From the NCBI GenBank assembly GCA_029776465.1, contig JAKOTC010000104.1, positions 1 to 10,132 on the forward strand: a stretch of 10,132 nucleotides of DNA. Direction: 5' to 3'. Positions 7,025-10,132 of the stretch are shown here, piece after piece. The notes under the pieces were generated by a model. The model was not told the DNA's origin. It worked only from the letters and a program-made list of their open reading frames with translations, and searched no databases. The position numbers and the translations under genes were made by a program. The stretch comes from Bacillota bacterium (lineage in GTDB: Bacteria; Bacillota; Clostridia; Oscillospirales; JAKOTC01). The number at the start of each line of letters is the position of its first letter. Position 1 is the first letter of the stretch.

Positions 7025-8317
7025 TCAAATCCGGCCCTTCAGTTTGTCCATATAAGCCTTGGCAGCCTGCTCGTTCTTATTGTCCCCGGGGTGATAATAG
7101 ACCCTTGTTTTCAGGGGATCGGGCAGATACTGCTGAAAACAATAGTGGCCCGGATAGTCGTGGGGATACTGATAAGTCGTCCCCCTCCCCAGCTTTTCGG
7201 CCCCGTTGTAATGGGCGTCCCGCAGATGAGCGGGAATGGTCACGCTGCCCCCCGCCTCCACGTCGGCCATGGCGGCACCGATGGCGGCCACTCCGCTGTT
7301 GGACTTGGGAGAGGTGCAAAGCAGGATTACCGCATCGGCCAGCGGAATCTGCGCCTCGGGCATTCCCACTTGAAAAGCGATATCCACACAGGATTTGACG
7401 ATGGGGAGAGCCTGCGGATAGGCAAGGCCAATGTCCTCCGCCGCAGTAACCAGCAAGCGGCGGCAAACCATATTCAATTCTCCGGCGGTAAGCAGCCGGG
7501 CCAGATAGTAGAGGGCGGCATTTTCATCCGATCCTCTGATGGACTTTTGGAAAGCCGAAAGGAGGTCATAATGGGAATCCCCGTCCCGGTCATGCCCAAG
7601 CCCCGGCCGCTGGGCAATTTCCGCCACCAGCTCGGGGGTAACCACCAGCTGTCCCTCCGCGCCGTCCAAAAGGGTCAGCACGCAGGTTTCCAGCGTGTTC
7701 AAAGAGCGCCGCACATCGCCCCCCGCCGCTCGGGCAATGGCCTCCCCGGCTCCGTCGGCCAGTGTCACCGACCGGTCCATCTCGTCGGATAAAACCTTAG
7801 CGGCGCGAACCAGATTGCGAACAATCTCCTCTTCCCGGACAGGCTTAAACTCAAACACCATACACCGGGAAAGCAGGGCGCCGTAAACATAAAAATAGGG
7901 GTTTTCGGTGGTAGAGGCGATCATGGTGATCCGGCCGCTCTCAAGATAAGAGAGCAGCACCTGTTGCTGTTTTTTATTCAGGTATTGGATCTCGTCCAGA
8001 TACAGCAATATGCCGTTCTGTCCGGCAAAAGTGTCCAGCTCATCAATGATCGCCTTGATGTCGGCAGTGGAGGCCGTGGTCCCGTTCAGCTTGTGAAACC
8101 GCCGGCCCGTCTTCTGGGCCGCGATGTTGGCCACGGTGGTTTTTCCGGTTCCGGGCGGGCCGAAAAAAATCATATTGGAAATCCGCCCCGATTCAATCAG
8201 ACTGGACAAAGCCTTTCCCCTGCCCAGCAAATGGCTTTGACCCACCACCTCGGAGAGGTTGGCAGGCCGCAGCCGCTGTGCCAAAGGAACGGTTGATGAA
8301 TATTGAAAATCGTCCAT
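7025..8317 (-). CDS. rarA: Replication-associated recombination protein A (RarA/MgsA AAA+ ATPase)
   Basis: Clamp-loader-like AAA+ ATPase that acts at stalled or gapped replication forks, 430 residues, the normal length. Order of motifs: the N-terminal L-A-Q-R-L-R-P-x-x-L-x-E-V-V-G-Q that precedes the AAA+ core; Walker A G53-P-P-G-T-G-K59-T-T; Walker B L-Y-L-D108-E109-I; sensor 1 S-T-T-E138-N-P; and the arginine-finger region A-L-L-S-R-C. The C-terminal MgsA half carries the helical tetramerisation region with K-S-I-R-G-S-D-x-N-A-A-L-Y-Y-L-A-R and ends with the short Lys-rich tail. After Walker B the sequence is I-Q-Y-L-N-K-K-Q-Q rather than the commoner I-H-R-F-N-K-x-Q-Q, a mild divergence. 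The ATG at 8317 matches the family start, but no good ribosome binding site precedes it. It lies downstream of the glyA terminator. Confidence 0.94.
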   Translation of the reverse strand: MDDFQYSSTVPLAQRLRPANLSEVVGQSHLLGRGKALSSLIESGRISNMIFFGPPGTGKTTVANIAAQKTGRRFHKLNGTTASTADIKAIIDELDTFAGQNGILLYLDEIQYLNKKQQQVLLSYLESGRITMIASTTENPYFYVYGALLSRCMVFEFKPVREEEIVRNLVRAAKVLSDEMDRSVTLADGAGEAIARAAGGDVRRSLNTLETCVLTLLDGAEGQLVVTPELVAEIAQRPGLGHDRDGDSHYDLLSAFQKSIRGSDENAALYYLARLLTAGELNMVCRRLLVTAAEDIGLAYPQALPIVKSCVDIAFQVGMPEAQIPLADAVILLCTSPKSNSGVAAIGAAMADVEAGGSVTIPAHLRDAHYNGAEKLGRGTTYQYPHDYPGHYCFQQYLPDPLKTRVYYHPGDNKNEQAAKAYMDKLKGRI

Positions 8318-8337
8318 AATTGAGGCAATCCGTTTTT

Positions 8338-8353
8338 CCTGCCCATCGGCAGG
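8338..8353 (-). promoter_or_regulatory. Hairpin in the rarA leader
   Basis: CCTGCC/GGCAGG, a perfect 6-bp stem with a 4-base loop, 20 bases upstream of the rarA start. It is followed by A residues, not T, in the leftward transcript, so it is not a terminator. Function unknown; no promoter with recognisable -10 and -35 boxes is seen in 8318-8388. Confidence 0.3.
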
Positions 8354-8388
8354 GAAAAGCGAAGGTCTGCCCGCATCCCCCTCTCGAT

Positions 8389-8433
8389 AAAAATGCAGCC
8401 GAACCGCCCCGGCTTTCGCCGGAAGCGATTCGG
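8389..8433 (-). terminator. Intrinsic terminator of glyA
   Basis: In the leftward transcript a long stem (8399-8433) forms. Ten outer pairs start with CCGAA/TTCGG and include G-T wobbles. After one bulged T come five inner pairs CCGGC/GCCGG around a GAAA tetraloop. CTGC-A and a T run (8389-8393) follow. It starts 12 bases past the glyA stop codon. The T run begins a few bases after the stem, so some readthrough into rarA is possible. Confidence 0.85.
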
Positions 8434-8445
8434 ATTTAAGGTTTA

Positions 8446-9711
8446 TTACTTCAAAATTTTATGATACATAGGATATTTGGCGCAAATCTCTCCAACCGCT
8501 GCCCGAATTTCTTCCTTTTTGTTTTCAAAATCCGTGGCAGTCAGATAAATCAGCTCGGCGATCTTCTCAAAATCCTCTTCCACCAGTCCCCTGGATGTGG
8601 CCGCCGGAGTGCCCAGACGGATGCCGCTGGTCACGAAGGGGCTGGCCGGGTCATTGGGGATGGCGTTTTTGTTGGCAGTGATATAAACCTCATCCAGCCG
8701 GTGCTGCATCTCTTTACCGGTCACATTGAAGGACCGGAGGTCCATCAGCATCAGGTGGTTGTCGGTTCCGCCGGAAACCAGGGCAAAACCTTTTTTCAAT
8801 AAGCCGTTTGCCAAAACCGAGGCGTTTTTGACAATCTGGGTCTGGTATGCCTTAAAGGAAGGCTGCAGCGCCTCGCCGAAACAGACGGCTTTGGCGGCGA
8901 TAATGTGCATCAGGGGGCCGCCCTGGGTGCCCGGAAAAATCGCCTTGTCAATCTGCTTGGCAAACTCCTCTTTGCAGAGGATCATACCGCCTCTGGGGCC
9001 GCGGAGGGTTTTGTGGGTGGTGGTGGTTACAACATCGGCATAGGGCACCGGAGAGGGGTGCAGGCCAGCGGCAACCAGTCCCGCAATATGGGCCATATCC
9101 ACCATAAAGAGGGCGCCCACGGATTTTGCGATGGCCGAAATCCGCTCAAAATCAATCACTCTGGGATAGGCGCTGGCGCCGGCCACAATCAGCTTGGGAT
9201 TGTGCTCTTTGGCCAAGGCCTCCAATTTATCATAATCAATCAATCCGGTCTCTTCGTCCACCCCGTAGGGAACAAAGTTGTAATAGGTGCCGGAGACATT
9301 GACCGGAGAACCGTGGGTCAGGTGTCCGCCGTGAGCCAGATTCATGCCCAGAACGGTATCGCCGGGCTTTAAAAAGGCGTAATAAACGGCAAAATTGGCC
9401 TGTGCGCCGGAATGGGGCTGAACATTTGCATGATCGGCACCGAAGATTTTCTTGGCCCGTTCGATGGCGATATTCTCCACCACGTCCACATACTCACAAC
9501 CGCCATAATACCGCTTACCCGGATATCCTTCCGCATATTTGTTGGTAAGCACCGAACCCATGGCCGCCATCACTGCCGGTGAAACAAAGTTCTCTGAAGC
9601 AATCAACTCGATGTTGCGCTGCTGACGGCTCAGCTCATCGCTCATCGCTTGTCCGACCTCTGGATCCATCTCGCTGATAAAGCCAATGGAATCCAATAGA
9701 TTTTCGATCAT
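8446..9711 (-). CDS. glyA: Serine hydroxymethyltransferase
   Basis: PLP enzyme that converts serine and tetrahydrofolate to glycine and 5,10-methylene-tetrahydrofolate, the main one-carbon source of the cell; cytosolic. The protein has 421 residues, the usual length. Conserved parts: [10 protein letters not shown] near the N-terminus, [15 protein letters not shown], the D-M-A-H-I-A-G-L region, and V-T-T-T-T-H-K234-T-L-R-G-P-R-G-G, where Lys234 is the expected PLP Schiff-base residue. The frame is open to ATG 9738, but GGAGG at 9721-9725 with a 9-base spacer fixes ATG 9711. It has its own promoter with about 33 bases of leader, and its own terminator, so it is probably a single-gene unit. The leader is too short for a riboswitch. 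Confidence 0.97.
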   Translation of the reverse strand: MIENLLDSIGFISEMDPEVGQAMSDELSRQQRNIELIASENFVSPAVMAAMGSVLTNKYAEGYPGKRYYGGCEYVDVVENIAIERAKKIFGADHANVQPHSGAQANFAVYYAFLKPGDTVLGMNLAHGGHLTHGSPVNVSGTYYNFVPYGVDEETGLIDYDKLEALAKEHNPKLIVAGASAYPRVIDFERISAIAKSVGALFMVDMAHIAGLVAAGLHPSPVPYADVVTTTTHKTLRGPRGGMILCKEEFAKQIDKAIFPGTQGGPLMHIIAAKAVCFGEALQPSFKAYQTQIVKNASVLANGLLKKGFALVSGGTDNHLMLMDLRSFNVTGKEMQHRLDEVYITANKNAIPNDPASPFVTSGIRLGTPAATSRGLVEEDFEKIAELIYLTATDFENKKEEIRAAVGEICAKYPMYHKILK

Positions 9712-9720
9712 ACAAACATT

Positions 9721-9725
9721 CCTCC
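9721..9725 (-). promoter_or_regulatory. Ribosome binding site deciding the glyA start
   Basis: Leftward GGAGG, nine bases before ATG 9711. It falls inside the longer open frame from 9738, which argues against that upstream start. Confidence 0.85.
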
Positions 9726-9750
9726 AAATTAGAACCATTACTAACGAATC

Positions 9751-9779
9751 ATTATACTATAAATTTTCCATATTCGCAA
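9751..9779 (-). promoter_or_regulatory. Sigma-A-type promoter of glyA
   Basis: Leftward TTGCGA (9774-9779), exactly 17 bases, then TATAAT (9751-9756). It predicts a transcript start near 9744, about 33 bases before ATG 9711. Confidence 0.8.
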
Positions 9780-9927
9780 GCATCTGTTACTATGCCCCAT
9801 GTGCGTCCATCTAAGCCCTTTTACGGGCGTTCAACCTGGTTTCGGGCCTCGTTTTTTCTACGGACAATTATTTTAACGGTAATAAAAAACTTCCGGTACA
9901 GCACTAAGATTCTCCATTCCATATATC

Positions 9928-9960
9928 TTTAATCCTCTCCGGATTAAAATTTTTCTGTTT
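9928..9960 (+). terminator. Possible rightward terminator-like hairpin
   Basis: TTTAATCC (9928-9935) pairs perfectly with GGATTAAA (9941-9948) around a 5-base loop, and is followed on the + strand by ATTTTTCTGTTTT. The stem is AT-rich and no rightward gene precedes it, so it may end an antisense or small transcript, or mean nothing. Confidence 0.35.
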
Positions 9961-10026
9961 TCTCTAAAGGGAGAGGGGAGGACCCTCTGATTCTCTAACT
10001 TTCCGCATAAAATCCTGAAATTCCGG

Positions 10027-10060
10027 TTGAAATAAAACAAAATATGCGATAAAATATAAT
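10027..10060 (+). promoter_or_regulatory. Candidate rightward promoter leaving the window
   Basis: TTGAAA (10027-10032), 17 bases, TAAAAT (10050-10055), with an overlapping TATAAT at 10055-10060. It predicts a transcript starting near 10062. The only ATG in view (10108) reaches a stop after five codons, so any gene starts beyond the window and has a leader of at least 70 bases. Confidence 0.5.
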
Positions 10061-10132
10061 AAATAGAGTGGTTCAGCCCCAAGCGACAGCTCAGACTTTT
10101 AAAGATTATGAATTGGAATCCGTAAAAACAGG

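Larger units (their letters stand above)
9780..10132. other. Gene-free right end with hairpins
   Basis: About 350 bases with no convincing coding region. It holds short inverted repeats: GCCC/GGGC (9815-9828), an 8-bp stem at 9928-9948, and AGAGGG/CCCTCT (9972-9988). It also contains purine/pyrimidine-rich patches and an AT-rich rightward promoter. It lies between glyA and whatever gene begins to the right, and behaves like a divergent intergenic region. A 69-codon leftward frame at 9873-10082 begins with TTG, has no ribosome binding site and resembles nothing I know. Confidence 0.6.

Noticed and set aside
7091..7792. Rightward open frame of 233 codons inside rarA
   Set aside because: Antisense to a well-conserved AAA+ protein; composition is that of a mirrored GC-rich frame.
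9712..9744. Riboswitch upstream of glyA
   Set aside because: The promoter leaves only about 33 bases of leader, too short for known riboswitch classes.
9815..9857. Terminator formed by the GCCC/GGGC repeats and the T6 run at 9852-9857
   Set aside because: The sequence next to the T run has no matching upstream arm on the + strand; the 4-bp stem is too weak and too distant.
9873..10082. 69-codon leftward frame in the right intergenic region
   Set aside because: TTG start, no ribosome binding site, hydrophobic AT-rich composition and no family resemblance. It also reads through hairpins.
1..10132. Mobile element, phage, defence island or CRISPR content
   Set aside because: No transposase, integrase, direct-repeat array or defence-type gene is visible. 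RmuC and RarA are housekeeping genome-maintenance genes and are not evidence of a defence system by themselves.

Overview
The window looks like ordinary chromosomal core sequence from a low-to-moderate G+C Gram-positive bacterium of the Clostridia, most plausibly an Oscillospirales/Ruminococcaceae-type gut lineage. This is an inference. It rests on the DUF951 protein, the long Sua5-type threonylcarbamoyl-AMP synthase, the strong GGAGG/GAGGTG ribosome binding sites, the sigma-A-like promoters (TTGNNN, 17 bases, TATAAT) and a DUF3887-like lipoprotein. I see no phage, transposon, CRISPR, rRNA or tRNA sequence.

Layout. On the left, two genes read rightward: a small secreted lipoprotein (3-422) and rmuC (469-1821). 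They meet a long leftward run head-on, and the two sides share a strong bidirectional terminator at 1980-2028. In transcription order (right to left) the leftward run is glyA (from 9711), rarA/mgsA, a DUF951 gene, prfA, a sua5-type gene, coaE and an M18 aminopeptidase (ending at 2047). glyA has its own promoter (9751-9779), a short leader and a 15-bp GNRA-capped terminator. A second clear promoter (6884-6912) precedes DUF951-prfA. sua5 and coaE overlap by 17 bases and are probably translationally coupled. The right end (about 9780-10132) has no convincing gene but contains hairpins and a promoter that points rightward out of the window.

Functional theme. Most leftward genes serve translation and one-carbon/cofactor metabolism: RF1 terminates translation, the Sua5 protein starts t6A modification of ANN-decoding tRNAs, CoaE finishes coenzyme A, GlyA makes glycine and one-carbon units, and the aminopeptidase recycles peptides. 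RarA and RmuC are genome-maintenance proteins. glyA, prfA and sua5 also lie close together in Bacillus subtilis, so this looks like a rearranged version of an old neighbourhood. prmC, the RF1 methyltransferase gene that usually follows prfA, is absent from its usual position.

I found no strong candidate for a new biological system. The items most worth checking are a lysine-rich, AT-hook-like extension on the M18 aminopeptidase, the missing prmC, a hairpin at the DUF951 ribosome binding site, the structured gene-free right end, and TTG start codons on two essential genes.
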